Assembly: GCA_964645985.1 (NCBI GenBank)
Contig: CAZYCC010000102.1
Location: 1 to 5,398 of the forward strand
Direction of reading: 5' to 3'
Length of the DNA: 5,398 nucleotides
DNA from: CAZYCC01 sp964645985
GTDB taxonomy: Bacteria; Bacillota; Clostridia; Oscillospirales; CAG-272
Positions 5,331-5,398 of the stretch are shown one piece after another. Position 1 is the first letter of the stretch, and each line of letters starts with the position of its first letter. A model generated the notes under the pieces. That model saw nothing but the letters and a program-made list of their open reading frames with translations. It had not been told where the DNA came from and made no database searches. The translations under genes and the position numbers were made by a program.

Positions 5331-5398
5331 GCCGGATTTCTTTCCGGCGGGAGTGACCGACTTTGTCGGTCAAAGTGGGATTTGACCGGCCTCGCCGG
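5331..5398 (-). promoter_or_regulatory. Hairpin-rich leader of the surface-protein gene, cut by the window edge
   Basis: Four stem-loops can form. A: CCGGC (5386-5390) with GCCGG (5394-5398). B: CGGTCAAA (5367-5374) with TTTGACCG (5381-5388). C: TGACCGAC (5354-5361) with GTCGGTCA (5365-5372). D: GCCGGA (5331-5336) with TCCGGC (5343-5348), next to the ribosome binding site. B shares bases with both A and C, so A plus C or B alone can form. There is no T-run after any stem, and no -10 element in this stretch, so the promoter lies beyond the window. The same repeats could instead be DNA operators. Confidence 0.5.

Noticed and set aside
5314..5373. Twenty-codon N-terminal extension of the surface protein from a TTG
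   Set aside because: It would place a charged segment before the signal peptide, runs through hairpin C and lacks a ribosome binding site, while the ATG at 5313 has AAAGGA at good spacing.
3994..5385. Long plus-strand open frame (463 codons) opposite the surface-protein gene
   Set aside because: It mirrors the codon pattern of the minus-strand gene. Its translation has no signal peptide or recognisable motif, whereas the minus strand encodes clear SipW/TasA features.

Overview
The window is high-GC bacterial chromosome (about 70% GC on the left, falling to about 40% in the right-hand part of the last gene). A LexA repressor with boxes of the Gram-positive type (GAAC-N4-GTTC) and a surface protein with a SipW-dependent-type signal peptide point to a Bacillota (Clostridia-like) organism, perhaps an uncultured gut lineage. 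A GC-rich actinobacterium is a weaker alternative. No rRNA, tRNA, CRISPR array, transposase or phage gene is visible.

Layout: (1) Positions 1 to about 676 hold no convincing gene. They contain a 12-C homopolymer, a T-rich and GGAAA-rich imperfect repeat block, one terminator-like hairpin and several consecutive strong stem-loops. (2) Positions 677-928 are the lexA control region: two near-consensus LexA boxes, an extended -10 promoter with a 17-bp spacer, and a leader of about 175 nt with a possible attenuator. (3) Positions 929-3510 on the plus strand are three genes in series: lexA; a multi-pass membrane protein of unknown function starting 3 nt after the lexA stop; and, after 65 nt, a compact response-regulator-like protein with a degenerate receiver and an OmpR/PhoB-type winged helix. 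(4) A 14-bp perfect hairpin at 3563-3594 looks like a bidirectional terminator between convergent units. (5) Positions 3688-5313 on the minus strand encode a secreted protein that combines a TasA/CalY (camelysin)-like N-terminal half with a beta-helix-like C-terminal half. Its leader holds overlapping, mutually exclusive hairpins.

Working together: lexA is very probably self-repressed. The membrane gene is probably co-transcribed with it and so may be DNA-damage inducible. In several Gram-positive groups the gene beside lexA encodes an SOS cell-division inhibitor, so this membrane protein is the most interesting unknown here, although its sequence does not resemble those inhibitors. The regulator gene may be the end of the same transcript. 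The surface protein is a separate unit, with different base composition and a normal Shine-Dalgarno sequence that the other three genes lack.
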